A stretch of 64,000 nucleotides of DNA, from NCBI GenBank assembly GCA_026545225.1, contig CM048850.1:29751797-29815796 (forward strand), given 5' to 3'. Below, one piece after another: positions 12,426-24,480 of this stretch (the stretch's first letter is position 1; the number at the start of each line of letters is the position of its first letter). Made by a program: the position numbers and the translations under genes. The notes under the pieces are model-generated. The model saw only the letters and a program-made list of their open reading frames with translations, had not been told where the DNA came from and did no database searches. Origin of the DNA: Cornus controversa (Eukaryota > Streptophyta > Magnoliopsida > Cornales > Cornaceae).

Positions 12426-13198
12426 GTTGCATCTGGATGCAACTCAATCTCCCCAACCTCAATGTGCTGATAAGTATCCTCATCCCTCAAGAATTTTCAC
12501 AACATAGACACATAAAAGACATTATGCACCATGTGTATTGTGTCTGGTAACACCAATCTATATGCTACTGCCCCAATCCTGTCAGTAATCATAAAGGACC
12601 CACAAAATGAGGCGACAACTTCCCATTTTTCCCAAACTACATTACTCCCTCCATAGGAGAAATCTTGAGTAAAACCTGATCCCCACCTTAAATTCTAGTG
12701 CTTGAGTTCTCCGATCAGCATAACTCTTTTGTCTACTCTGAGTAGTCCGCATACTATCTCAAATAAGAGCGACTTTCTCGGATGTGTCCTTAATGAATTC
12801 AAGACCCAAGAATCTATTCTCTCCAACCTCTAACTAACATACAGGCAACCTACATAGGCACCTATACAGAGCCCCGAATGGTGCCATACCAATAATCTTT
12901 TGGTAACTATAGTTATAAGCAAACTCAGCAAGTGGTAGGTAACTCTCCCAAATACCTTTGAAGTCGAGTACACATGCGTTCAACATATCTTCCAAAATTT
13001 GATTTACCTTATCAGTCTAACAATTAGTTTGAGGGTGATAGGCTGTACTGAGATGCAGGTACCCATAGCCTGCTAAAAACTCTCCCAAAACCCTAAAACA
13101 AAGTTCTGATCTCTATCCAATATAATAGACAAAGATTTGCTATGGATCTTCACTATCTCTATAATGTAAAGCTTCGCGTATTGCTCTGAGGTGTAACT

Positions 13199-13480
13199 CT
13201 AGTGAACTGGCAAGAAATGAGCTAATTTCATCAACCTGTCCACTATGACCCAAATAGCATCATGATTCCGCTGTGAGGTGGGAAGTCCCACAATGAAATC
13301 TACAGAAATGCTCTCCCATTTCCACTCCAACATAGGTAGTGACTGCAAAGATCTCGGCAGTCTCTGGTGATCAATCTTGATCATTTGACAAGTCCTACAC
13401 TTAGAAACAAATATAGCAAAGTCCCTCTTCATGCCTGCCCACCAAAACTAGCGCTTCATGTCCTAGTACATTTTATCCCC
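13199..13480 (-). pseudogene. Chromovirus integrase remnant (zinc finger and core start)
   Basis: The frame 13199-13432 contains MKRD..FV..CRTCQMIK, the second half of the HHCC zinc-binding domain, followed by WESISVDFIVGLP and AIWVIVDRL.K.AHF, the beginning of the integrase catalytic core of gypsy elements. The frame ends at 13199 and downstream core motifs continue only as broken pieces. The expected catalytic D is in VDFIVGLP. Confidence 0.85.
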
Positions 13481-14448
13481 GCTTGGGTATACCAAAAAAT
13501 GTGAACTATGAGCCTCACTCATCACTGCCCTTCTCAATTCATCCTTGGGAGGAACCACTAACTACCCCTTGTATCTCAATCCTCTATATGTACCCACTGT
13601 ATAGAATGGCACTTCCCCATATTTTAACTCAGCCACTTTCTCTACGCACTACGGGTTAGTAAGCTAATCTGAATTACCCTCCGAATGATAGCAGGTGTAA
13701 CTACCACACACGCTACAATGGCATCATCTAAATCATCAATGTTGCTCAAGTCATTCCATTATACTTCAAATAAAGCTAAAAGACTAGCATAGGGTCAGCG
13801 ACTAAGTGCATCAGCTACTACATTCACTTTTCCTAGGTGTTATTGGATGAAAAAGTGATAATTTGTGAGAATAGGTATTGTGAACTCTTGTGGTTGCTGA
13901 ACAACCTAAAAATCTCACCCAAGAGGTAATGCCTCCAAATCCTCAAGTAAAAACCACAACTGCCAACTCCAGATTGTTAGTAGGGTAATTAATCTCGTGA
14001 GTCTTAAGCTTACATGAAGCATAGGATATTGGTCTCTCCTTTTATATCAACACACAACCCAAAACCTGTAATGATGCATCGGTATATACCAAGTACTCAA
14101 TTTCGCTCTAAGGAGTAGCTAGGACAAGTGCAGTTGTCAACCTAATCTTCAACTCATCAAACGTCGCCTGACCAAAATCATCCCAAATGAAAAGCACACC
14201 GATGGGTGAGTAAACTAGCAATCTTGGAGAAGCCCTGAATGAACCTGCGGTAATAACCAGCTAATCCCAAAAAATTACAAATCTCTAAGGGTGAGGTAGA
14301 CTGCCCCCACTCCAAAACTACTGACACCTTACTTGGATCAACCACCATCCCCTTCTCAGATACTACGTGACCAAAGATCGAACTTCACCTCCCTCTGCAA
14401 GAAATCACACTTCTCAAACTTTACATACAACTGATGGTCTCTTAGTGT

Positions 14449-14880
14449 CTATAGAATAATATTGAGATGTTTGGCGTGATTCTCTTTTGACCTAGAATAA
14501 ACTAGAATGTCACCAATAAAGACAATAACAAACTGATCTAAGTAGGCTTGGAACATTCTATTCATCAGATCCATGAAGACAGCTGGGGCATTCATCAACC
14601 CGAAAGGCATAACCAAAAACAAATAAAACCCATATATAGTAAGAAAGGTTGTCTTTGGTACATCCTGCTCCCTAACCCGAAGCTGATGATACCCGAATCT
14701 CAAATATCTCTTTGAGAAATAAATGGCTCCCTTCAGCTGATTGAATAGATCATCAATCCTTGGCAATGAGTACTTGTTGTGGATTATGACCTTATTTAAC
14801 TCTCTGTAGTCTATACAAAAGCAAGGAGACCCATCCTTCTTTTACACAAACAGTACTGGTGCACCCCACGGTGAAGTACT
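14449..14880 (-). pseudogene. Chromovirus reverse transcriptase remnant
   Basis: Minus-strand translation upstream of 14766 reads GAPVLFV, a stop, KKDGS and then DYRELNKV. It continues in an open stretch 14449-14766 with [41 protein letters not shown] and then FIGDILVYS where an active enzyme has Y/F-x-DD. The catalytic DD is thus replaced by GD. This is the palm of a gypsy-type reverse transcriptase. In-frame stops and the changed active site mark it as inactive. Confidence 0.88.
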
Positions 14881-15092
14881 CTTGTGAATAAACTTCTGAC
14901 TAAGAAGCCACTGAGTCTGATCTTTCAGCTCTCTCATTTCCACAAGCATCATTTTGTATGGGGCCCTAACAATAGGCCTGGTGACCGGAGCTAAATCAAT
15001 GACAAAGTCTATCTCACGACTCAGTGGTAACCTTGGGATTTCTTGAAAAATATCCTAAAAGTCTTGCACTACTGGAATGGAATCTAGAGAAA

Positions 15093-15441
15093 CTATAGTT
15101 CCCTCCTATGACTTCTCGCTGATAAAGAATAAGTGTGTGCTAGACCTTCCATTTGATTATGGCATAGTAACCAAATACATCTCATGACCCGGTATAGCAA
15201 AAATAATTGCCTTATCATGGCAATCAACCTAGTCATGATAATATGATAACCAATCCATTCCGAGTATGACATCATAAGAATGCATATCCAAGACCAATAG
15301 GTCTGCCAAGAACCTGAGTCTGCCAATGTCTATAGTGATCTTACTACAGCGTTCCCGTAAAATCGTACTAACCACCAATGGTGTAGCAATACTAAATGGA
15401 GAACTACACGGTTGAATAACTATACCAGATAGTCTAACCAA
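15093..15441 (-). pseudogene. Chromovirus aspartic protease remnant
   Basis: The minus-strand frame at 15229-15441 contains YDVILGMDWL, the C-terminal signature of retropepsin-like proteases of plant gypsy elements. An overlapping frame (15093-15326) continues the degraded linker towards reverse transcriptase. No intact active-site DTG was identified upstream, where the gag region is missing. The domain is broken and not expected to be active. Confidence 0.7.
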
Positions 15442-15909
15442 TGACCAAGTTTACTATTTATTAGAATTGACCTTGGTTTTGGTTCACACTCCTCCTCCTA
15501 CAAGGTGACATCTAAAACATACCCCAACAATAGACTAAAACGTATAGAGTATGATCAGTCCTATACTTGGATTCTATTTATCAGAATACGAAAGAGAAAG
15601 ATACCATACGACAGACCCTAAGGACCCAAGAATACTCGAACCTGGAGTGCTCTAATACCAACTAAAATACCCCCTACAAATTTCACGCATGAGGTGCCTA
15701 GTCTCACACATAAAACATAAAGGAAACTTAAAACTGATAGCAAACAAACACAGAATACAAGAACAAAAGAAAAAGAATCATAAAAGCTGAAAGGAAAGTC
15801 TAACTGGAATAAATAATAATGTTAAATAAACATAATGCGAGTCTGAACGATACAACTTGGAAGTTTCGTAACTCAAAGACCTCTTAACCAAAAAATCATA
15901 AAAGTAAAT

Positions 15910-16480
15910 TGTAGTAACCCTTGTAAACGGGTGTGAGTGGGCGGGTGCGAAGATAGACACTGGGCTGAGCTACCACACTGACAGGGTACAGGGTGCTCAA
16001 TCTCACATCGCCTGGGTGTGGAAAAAAAGGATATGCTTATATGTAGTATGTTCTCTTCAAATGGTATGAGGCCTTTTGGGGTAAAACCCAAGAGCAAAAC
16101 CGTGCGGGCTCAGGCCCAAAGCGGACAATATTATACCATGTGTTGGAGCGGGGTATTATAGTTGGTATCAGAGCCTGAACCTAGCCGAAAGTGTGCCGAC
16201 GAGGACGTCGGGCCTCGTAGGGGAGTGGATTGTAGTAACCCATGTAGACGGGTGTGAGTGGGCAGGTGCAAAGATAGACACTAAGTTGAGCTACAACACT
16301 AACAGGGTACAGGGTGCTTAATCCCACATCGCCTGAGTGTGGAAAAAGGGATGTGCTTATATGTAGTATGTTCTCTTCAAATGGTATGAGGCCTTTTGGG
16401 GTAAAATCCAAGAGCAAAATCGTGCGGGCTCACGCCCAAAGCTGACAATATCATACCATGTGTTGGAGCGGGGTATTACA
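15910..16480 (+). mobile_element. TRIM family 1, complete copy A (571 bp, TSD TAAAT)
   Basis: Two direct repeats, 15910-16160 (251 bp) and 16231-16480 (250 bp), begin TGTAGTAACCC. The second ends GGGGTATTACA; the first ends TATA by mutation. Between them are 70 bp: primer site TTGGTATCAGAGCC (16162-16175), hairpin CCGACG-AGGA-CGTCGG, and a purine-rich GGGGAGTGGAT just before the second LTR. The element is flanked by exact 5-bp copies of TAAAT (15905-15909 and 16481-16485). No protein is encoded, so it would need enzymes of another element. It sits inside the chromovirus LTR. Confidence 0.93.
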
Positions 16481-17129
16481 TAAATACTTTATGAACATAT
16501 CTAAGTTCCTACTCTGAAGTCTATTAAGGAAAAGATGACTGCTACGCTGTATGAACTCCATATTCTAACCTCGAGGTGAAAACTACCTGGGACTTCAAAT
16601 ATCAACAAAGTGGGTTAAACCCACGAGCAAGTTCCCTCTACTACCACCGAGTCAAAGAACTGGCAAACATACCTTCTATATGACGACAGTAAAAACATAT
16701 AGATACAATTATACCATTTAGTCATTTAGTCTTCTCTCTCATAAATAATTAAAATTATGTTCTGAACCAACCCATCTATTATCACAATAAAGGTAGAATA
16801 AATTTCTAAGTTCAAACCATAAGTAATCCTAACATGCCTGAACACAGTAAGTTTTCTAATTAGATTCTAAGCAATCCTACCATGTCTTCCTCCATATTTG
16901 ACAAATGCCTTACTAGGTAATAGGCAACCTAACTAGCCTCCACCAATAATCCTTCCACAAAACACCAATCATATGTTTATATACAATTAAATATAACCCA
17001 CCAGCTAATAAACATATCCACAATTAACCCTGTGACCCAAGAATAGAGCAGCCCCACACACTACACTAACTTATCTGTTACCACAATGCAAGTGAAGACT
17101 AGTTTTAAGTTTACACAAGAGGCAATCCT

Positions 17130-17490
17130 AACATGCACGAATATAATGTACAGATACCTTATTAGCTTTAGGCAATTTTGACATGCCCAAATATAATGTA
17201 CAGATACCTTATTAGGTATTAGGCAATCCCGATATGCCTAGCAATCTTGACATACCACAAAATATAATGTATATATACCTTCTTAGGTATTAGGCAATCC
17301 TGACATGTCGAAAGATATAATGTATCCTTATTAGGTATTAGGCAATCATGACATGCTTGGCAATCCTAACATGTTGAAAGATATAATGTATAGTTACTAT
17401 ATTAGGTATTAGGCAATCTTAACATGCCGAAAAATATAATGTATAAATACCTTATTAGGTATTGGACAATCCTGACATGCCTCCATATTA
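17130..17490. repeat. Tandem hairpin repeats inside a chromovirus LTR
   Basis: At least five imperfect units combine ATAATGTA, TACCTTATTAGGTATTAGGCAATC and a GACATGCC string, about 60-70 bases per unit. Both half-motifs are themselves inverted repeats (ATACCT/AGGTAT and GGCA/TGCC). Related arrays lie at 18955-19190, 19430-19720, 21569-21780 and 58840-59265. Confidence 0.8.
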
Positions 17491-18954
17491 CTTTTAAATA
17501 ATAATCTAACACACTCAAAAGCATACTAATTAAAATCATGAAAATTCTATCATCACATTTATTAAATTAAATAATTAAAAATGATACAACATACCATGAA
17601 AGTAACTGAGTTTAACATAATCTCATAAATTGATCTAAACATCATATAATTAATCAAGAACATTTATGAAAGCAAAGAAACAATTAAAGAAAAATTAAAC
17701 AATTAATTAAAAAGAAAATCCCACACTAAGGCCTACTTTTTTATTTAAACATCAACTATCTCTAAACCTAGCTCTAGCCTAGGTTTCTGTGCATAATCTG
17801 ACTTTAAAATTCTTATTAAAATTTTTTAAAAATTTCTGTAATTTTTTGGTAATTTAAAATATTTTTCCTAATTTTCTACATTTTAAAGTGATTTAAAATT
17901 TTAAAAAAAATTAAATATTCTGGACTAGGCCTAAACTAGGCCTAATGGTTCGACTTGGCGAGTGGGATACGATTGTAATTTTTTCGGTCCCCGCCAATGG
18001 CCAGAACAGGGCCCATGCACCGGCAGCATGTGTGGGCGAGTGGTGTGCCCTTTTCCTCTTTCTTTCTCCTTTCTTTTTTTCTTTTCTCTGCAACAGTCGC
18101 ATATTAGTCGCGGCTGTCCATCTTCTAGCCCCTTTTCTGGCCACCAAATCCCAAGTTTGAATATACCATTCAACTCCTCTCGGTCTAAGCTACCTATTGA
18201 TACCAAAATCCCCACCATTCGAGGCCTAAATCAAAAAAGCCCAAATTCAAGTTTTAGGGTTCTTAAATTTCAAAATCAAATTCCAGTCAAACTACCCAAA
18301 ACATAAGGAATACCTACAACTAATACCAAACAAGCATAAAATACAAAGACAAAAAGAAAAAAATTTATAAATGCTGAAAAGAAAGTCTAACTAAAATAAT
18401 AAATACCATTAAATAAACTTGATACTAGTCTGAACAATACAACTTGGAAGTCTCGTAAATCAAGGACCCCTTTAACCAAAAATCATAAAAGTAGATACCT
18501 TATGAAAATATTTAAATTCCTACACTAAAGTCTGGTAAGGAATAGATGACGGTCACGCTCTACAAACTCCACGCTCTAACCTTAAGGTGAAAACTGCCTG
18601 GGACCTAAAATATGAACAAAGTGGGTTAAAGCCACAAGCAAGTTCCCTCTACTACCACCCAATCAGAGAACCGGTAAACATAGCCTCTATATGAGGGACA
18701 ATAAAAAAAAAATAGATATATACCTATCATTTTCTTATTTAACCTCTGTCCCAAATAGAAACCATCCTCCACACCATCCCAATCCATCAAACATAGATAT
18801 ATACGTATCATTTCCTTATTTAACCTCTGTCTCAAAACAGAAACCATCCTACACATCATCCCAATCTATCCCCTATCATACAAATTATATAACATATTTT
18901 CTAAGTTCAAATCAAAGCAATCCTTACATGCTCGGACACTTTATTAACTAAAAT

Positions 18955-19720
18955 ACCTTATTAATATTTGACAATCCTGACATGCCTCCCTTATATTCAT
19001 ATTAAGTATCATACTATGTAATTGGCAATCCTCACATGCCTTCCAAATTAACCTTAAATACCCTATTGGCAATCCTCACATGCCTCCTGGCAATCCTCAC
19101 ATAACTCCCTAATTAACCTTAAATACCCAATTAGCAATCCTGACATGCCTCCCTAACTAACCTTAAATACCCTATTGGCAATCCTGACATGCCAGAATTC
19201 TCAATGGTGTCAAAATCTCTCAATAAAGCAGCTAGGCCCTTTTCCTATCTCTAAAGGGGGAGGGGTTGCGCGCGCGGGCTTTAGTGCCGGATTTCGCTGT
19301 AGCCATTTTCTTGGTTAGTTACTAACGCGCTGCAGGACCGTCTCACCCCATAACCTACCCCTTCCCAGTGGGACTGCGTAATAGAACATTTCCACACTCA
19401 TTTCATATCAAAGAGGTCTCACATACCTCCCTAATTAACCTTGAATACCCTATTGGCATTCCTGACATGCCTCCTGGCAATCCTCACATGCCTCCCTAAT
19501 TAACCTTGAATACCCTATTAAGTATTGGCAATCCTCACATGCCTCCCAAATCAACCTTATATACCCTATTGGCAATCTTTACATGCCTCCTTTATAATCC
19601 GACTAAATACCTTATTAGGTATTGGAAATTCATACATGCCTCCTTTATAAACCTATTAAATACCTTATTAGGTATTGGCAATTCATACATGCCCCCTGGC
19701 ACTCCTCACATGCCTCATAT
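18955..19720. repeat. LTR tandem array (GGCAATCCTGACATGCC type), split by an insert
   Basis: Units of the form TTGGCAATCCT(G/C)ACATGCCTCC plus TAATTAACCTTAAATACCCTA run from 18955 to 19190, and again from about 19430 to 19720. The later part gains the ACCTTATTAGGTATTGG palindrome. Unit length varies from about 25 to 65 bases. Positions 19192-19421 between the two arrays are different in composition. Confidence 0.75.
19192..19421. other. GC-rich block of foreign composition inside the LTR array
   Basis: About 230 bases with runs such as GGGGGAGGGG and GCGCGCGCGG stand inside very AT-rich repeat sequence. It does not resemble the LTR copies on either side, which lack it at the matching place. 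On the minus strand a short open frame starts MATAKSGTKARARN and ends after about 25 codons, with no recognised domain. The composition would fit a piece of organelle DNA, but I cannot confirm that. Confidence 0.45.
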
Positions 19721-21568
19721 ATTCCTTTTAAATAAAAAGAAATTAACCTACCTACAAGCATTCAAATAATCACCTTATTTTATGCACTAAAAATAAAGCA
19801 TCAACATTTAACACAAAATTAAGAATGCAAAGAAATCAATCAACAGGGAATAAATGAACAATTAAAATAAAAATCACATAAATAACCCTACAATGCAAAC
19901 TAACATCAAGTATATCTAAACCTAGGTTTAACCTAAGTTTCCATGCATATTTTGCCTTTAAAAGTTAACTAAATCTCCGAAAAATTTCAACAATTTTTCG
20001 GTAATTTAAAATATAAAAATCCCAACTTAAAGGACACTTTTGAACTAAATCTACAACGAGGCAAACTTATTTCATCTTGAAATTAAAGTTCTACGTATAT
20101 TCTGTCTTAAAAAGGTAAGTTTGAATTTTCAAAAAATTTATGAAATTTTTCAGAATTTAAAAACATTTCCCAAAATAAAAATCTAATTTTGAAGCATACT
20201 TTTTGAACTAATTTAACCACGATGGAAACTCATTTCCACTTGAAATTTAAATCCCAAGAGTATTCTGTCCTTAAAAGATTAATTTAAATTTTTAGAAATT
20301 TTTTGGAATTTTTAAAAATATTTTTCCTAATTTTCTATATTTAAATTTTTTTTAAAATATATTAAAATATTTTGGACTGGGCCCGGCGAGTGGGACCCAA
20401 CGGGACCTTTTTTGGTCCCTAACCGACGTCGGCACAGGGTGCACGCGCCCCCACACACCAGAGACCCCTTTTTTTTCTTTTCTTTTTTTTCCTTCCTTCT
20501 TCTTCTTTTTGTCTTTTCTTTCTCCCAATTACTTCCTCTAGCAGCCGCACGTGCACCATGGCAGCGCTTTCAAAGCCTTATTTCAGCCACCTCCAGTCAC
20601 TGAAACTTGTGTGTGAATATATCATTCCACTCGTCTCGATCTAAGCTTAGCATTGGTACCAAAATCGCCCCCTCTCGCGGCCTAAATCAAAAGCGTACAA
20701 ATCAAGTTTCTAAGGTTCTTAAATTTCAAACTGAAATTCCGTTAATCTACCCAACGATTCGCAACCAAACTTTCAAGGATTATTCGGGAGAACAAGATCA
20801 ATAATTTAAATATAACAAAAACCTTCAAAAAGAGCATTAACCTTCAACACAAATTCCATGTTTATATATAGATACATATTCATGTGAGAAAAACCTTGCA
20901 AAACTTCCAAAATTACAGATTATATGTATATAATCAACCGAAAAATTCTTACATGCATCATCATATAAATACATAAATATATACATGTATATACGTATAT
21001 TCAAGCAACATAAATATTAATCTATGTTTACAAGTTCAAATGGGAAGTGAAGAGATTGAACTTGTCTTCTGATTTTGAGCAAAATTATATTCTCTCCCTT
21101 TTTTCAGCATCTCCTATTCTCTCCTTGTCTGTGCGTAACAACTCTCTATGCGTAGGAACGATTGAACCCTAATTCTATTTTCTCTTTCTTTTATCTATAT
21201 TTTATTTTATTTTAATTATAAAAATAATTCCCTAAATAATTCAAATAATAAACCTAAATATGTATAGCCCACATATATAAATGTATATATATAAATGTGG
21301 CCCAAACCCAAAAGTCTAGCCTAACTCGACAATAATAAAAATAAATAAAAGAAAATGCAACCCAAAGTCCCACATATTAATTAAAAGGAAAATCTAAATC
21401 AAAAACAAATATTTCACAAATATCTAAAAAAAAATGAACCATCTATATTAAATCAAAACCAAGAACAGGCATTCACAAACATTTACTGAAACATTTAAAA
21501 TACCACAAAATGAACAATTTGAATAATTAAAACTCCAAATTAAATATCCTCAAATTTCAGGGTATTAC

Positions 21569-23615
21569 TCCTGACATGCCTCGTGGCAATCCTCACATGC
21601 CTCCCTAATCAACCTTAAATACCTTATTGGAAATCCTTACTAGCCTCCTTTATAATTCGATTAAATACCTTATTAGGTATTGGCAATCCATACATGCCTC
21701 ATTTATAAAACTATTAAATACCTTATTAGGTATTGACAATCCATACATGCCCCATGTCAATCCTCACATGCCTCCTATATTCCTTTTAAATAAAAAAATC
21801 AACCTATCTACAAGCATTCAAATAATCATACTATTGTATACACTGAAAATAAAGCATCAACATTTAACATAAAATTAAGAATGCAAAGAAATCAATCAGC
21901 GAGGACTAAATGAACAATTAAAATAAAAATCACATAAATAATCCTACAATGCAAACTAACATCAAGTGTATCTAAACCTAGGTCTAACCTAGGTTTCCAT
22001 ACATATTCTGCCTTTAAATGTCTCAACTAAATCTTCGAGAAATTTTGAAAATTTTACTGCAATTTAAAATATAAAAATCACATTTTAAAGGACACTTTTG
22101 AACTAAATCTACAACGAAGTGAACTTATTTCATCTTGAAATTAAATTTTCAGGTATATTCTGTCCGAAAAAGGTAAGTTTGAATTGTCAAGAGTTTTCTG
22201 AAATTTTTCGAAATTTAAAAACATTTTACAAAATAAAAATCTAATTTTGAAGTATACTTTTTGAACTAATTTAATCACGAGGGAAACTCATTTTCACTTG
22301 AAATTTAAAACCTAAGGGTATTTTACCCCTAAAAGATTAATTTTCTGAAATGTTTTGGTATTTTTAAAATATTATTCCTAATTTTCTATATTTAAATTTT
22401 TTTTAAATATATTAAAATATTTCGGAGAGGGCCCAGTGGGTGGGCCCGGCGAGTGGGACCCAAAGGGACATTTCCCGGTCACCGGCCGGTGCCGGCATTG
22501 GGTGCACGGGCCCCCACGACCCAGAGACCTTTTTTGCCTTTTTTTTTCTTTTCTTCCTTCTTTCTTTTCTTTCTCCCTATTACTTCCTCCAACAGCCGCG
22601 TGTGCACCATGGCAGCGCTTTCCCAACCTTATTCCGACCACCTCCGGTCACCAAAACTAATATACCATTCTACTCCTTTCAATCTAAGCTACGCAATGGT
22701 ACCAAAACCGCCTCCTTTCGCAGCCTAAATCAAAAACACCTAAATCAAGTTTTTAGGTTTCTTAAATTTCAATCTCAAACTACCGTCAATCTACCCAACA
22801 ATTCGCAACCAAACTTTTAAAAATTATTTGGAAAAACAAGATCAACAATTTAAACAAAACAAAAACCTTCAAAAACAGCATTAACCTTCAACACAAATTC
22901 CATGTTTATATATATATATATATACACACACCCATATATACATACATATTCATGTGAGAAAAAAATTACAAAATCTCCAAAACCACAGATTATATGTATA
23001 TAATCAACCAAAAAATTCTTACACGCATCATCATATAAATACATAATTATATACATGTATATACGTATATTCAAACAACATAAATATTAATCTATGTTTA
23101 CAAGTTCAAAAGGTAAGTGTTGAACTTGCCTTATAATTTTGAGCAAAATCACTTTCTCTCCCTTTTTCCGACGTCTCTCGTTCTCTCCCTGTCTGTGCGT
23201 AGGAACAACTGAACCCTAATCTTATTTTCTCTTTCTTTTATCTATATTTTTTTTTTAAATTATTAAAATAATTTCCTAAATAATTCAAATAATAAACCTA
23301 AATATATATGGCCCACATATATAAACGTATATATATAAATGTGGCCCAAACTCAAAAGTCTAGCCTAACCCGACAATAAAAAATAAATAAATAAATAAAA
23401 ATGCATCCCAAAGTCCCACATATTAATTAAAAGGAAAATCTACATCAAAAGCAAATATTTCACAAACATTTAAAAAAAAATCAACCATCTATGTTAAATC
23501 AAAACCAAGAACAGACATTCACAAACATTTACTAAAATATTTAAAACACCACAAAATAAACAATTTGAATAATTAAAACCTCAAATTAAATATCCTTAAA
23601 TTTTGGGGTATTACA
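21569..23615 (-). mobile_element. Chromovirus LTR copy lacking its 3' part
   Basis: Minus-strand start TGTAATACCCC at 23615. The LTR proceeds through the AT-rich block, T-rich tract and GC-rich block (22430-22630, parallel to 20380-20580) to the tandem array at 21569-21780. There it joins the start of the next LTR copy without internal retrotransposon sequence. Alignment with 18301-21568 is clear by eye over most of the length (for example 22850-23590 with 20810-21560). Confidence 0.72.
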
Positions 23616-23803
23616 GCCTATATACCCATACATACACGAGAGAAATTACACCATAGCTATACCAAATTCACAGATTATTCATGTTTAATCAACGAAAATC
23701 CCTTAGCATGTATAATCATACTATCACATAGTTATATACATGTATTTACAAGTTTAGAGGAGAAGGGAAGAGATTAGACTTGCCTTAAAATTTACGGGGT
23801 ATT
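23616..23803 (-). mobile_element. Short chromovirus LTR start fragment
   Basis: Positions 23616-23760 resemble 11700-11860 of the 3' LTR. The fragment ends at 23803 in an LTR-start-like string (reverse of CTAATACCCCG). It is an internally deleted LTR piece. A TRIM copy begins 15 bases further right. Confidence 0.6.
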
Positions 23804-23817
23804 AGAGCTTAGGTTTA

Positions 23818-24467
23818 TGTAACACCCCGCTCCAACACATGGTATGATATTATTCGCTTTAGACCTAAGCCCGCACAATTTTGCTTTTGGGTTTTACCCC
23901 AAAAGGCCTCATACCATTTGAAGAGAATATACTACATATAAGCACATCCCTTCTCCACACCCAAGAGATGTGGGATTGAGCACTAAATAACTTCAAAATT
24001 TATGGGGAATTACAACTTGGGTTTATGTAACACCCCACTCTAACACATGGTATGACTACCCACATCACACTCGCCCACAAGGGTTACTACAATCCAGCCC
24101 TTAGGAGGCCCGACCCACATCACACCCGCCCACAAGGGTTACTACAATCCACCTCCTAGGAGGCCCGACGTGTCCTCGTCGGCACACTTCCGGCTGGGAT
24201 CAAGCTCTGATACCAACTGTAACACTCCGCTCCAACACATGGTATGATATTATCCACTTTAGGCCTAAGCTCACACGGTTTTACTATTGGGTTTTATCCC
24301 AGAAGGCCTCATATCATTTAAAGAGAACACACTACATATAAGCACATTCTCTTCTCCACACCTAGGCGATGTGGGATTGAGCACCCTGTACTTGTCAGTG
24401 TGATAGCTCGTCCAGTATCTCTTCTTTGAACCCGCTCACATCACACCCGCCCACAAGAGTTACTACA
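23818..24467 (-). mobile_element. TRIM family 1, copy B (650 bp, rearranged, TSD GTTTA)
   Basis: The outer ends read TGTAACACCCCGC at 23818 and GTTACTACA at 24467, with exact GTTTA duplications at 23813-23817 and 24468-24472. Inside are pieces of three LTRs and two copies of the internal start (TTACTACAATCCA). The first LTR stops at GATTGAGCAC near 23983. It is followed by a copy of the flanking chromovirus LTR sequence that again ends GGGTTTA before a new TGTAACACCCC at 24028. The last internal segment and LTR (24138-24467) are near complete. The copy has clearly been rearranged after insertion. Confidence 0.85.
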
Positions 24468-24480
24468 GTTTAATTCTTTA

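Larger units (their letters stand above)
12212..15660 (-). mobile_element. Ty3/gypsy chromovirus internal region, pol remnant without gag
   Basis: On the minus strand the order is primer site (TGGTATTAGAGC, 15649-15660, near match to initiator Met-tRNA), then protease, reverse transcriptase, RNase H region, integrase, chromodomain, polypurine tract and 3' LTR. The order PR-RT-RH-IN places it in Ty3/gypsy, and the terminal chromodomain makes it a chromovirus, probably Tekay/Del-like. Only about 200 bases separate the primer site from the protease, so gag is deleted. Frames are broken by many stops and shifts, so the copy is dead. Individual domains are listed separately. Confidence 0.88.
15661..18300 (-). 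mobile_element. Chromovirus 5' LTR, 3' part, interrupted by a TRIM
   Basis: This LTR segment abuts the primer site at 15660. It resembles the start of the block at 18301 (15720-15900 compares with 18301-18490) and the LTR at 57989-58250. It is interrupted at 15910-16480 by a TRIM element with target duplication TAAAT. Within 17130-17490 it holds tandem copies of an element made of the palindrome ATACCTTATTAGGTAT plus GGCAATCCTGACATGCC. Its outer (5') part is missing where it fuses to the next LTR near 18300. Confidence 0.75.
18301..21568 (-). mobile_element. Chromovirus LTR copy, near full length
   Basis: The left end repeats LTR 3'-side sequence (compare 18301-18490 with 15720-15900), followed by tandem hairpin arrays, the GC-rich block near 20380-20560, a T-rich tract and an AT-rich block. 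It ends at 21568 with GGGTATTACT, the reverse of the LTR start TGTAATACCC with one change. At 21569 it passes directly into the tandem array of the next LTR. An unrelated GC-rich block interrupts it at 19192-19421. Confidence 0.7.
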
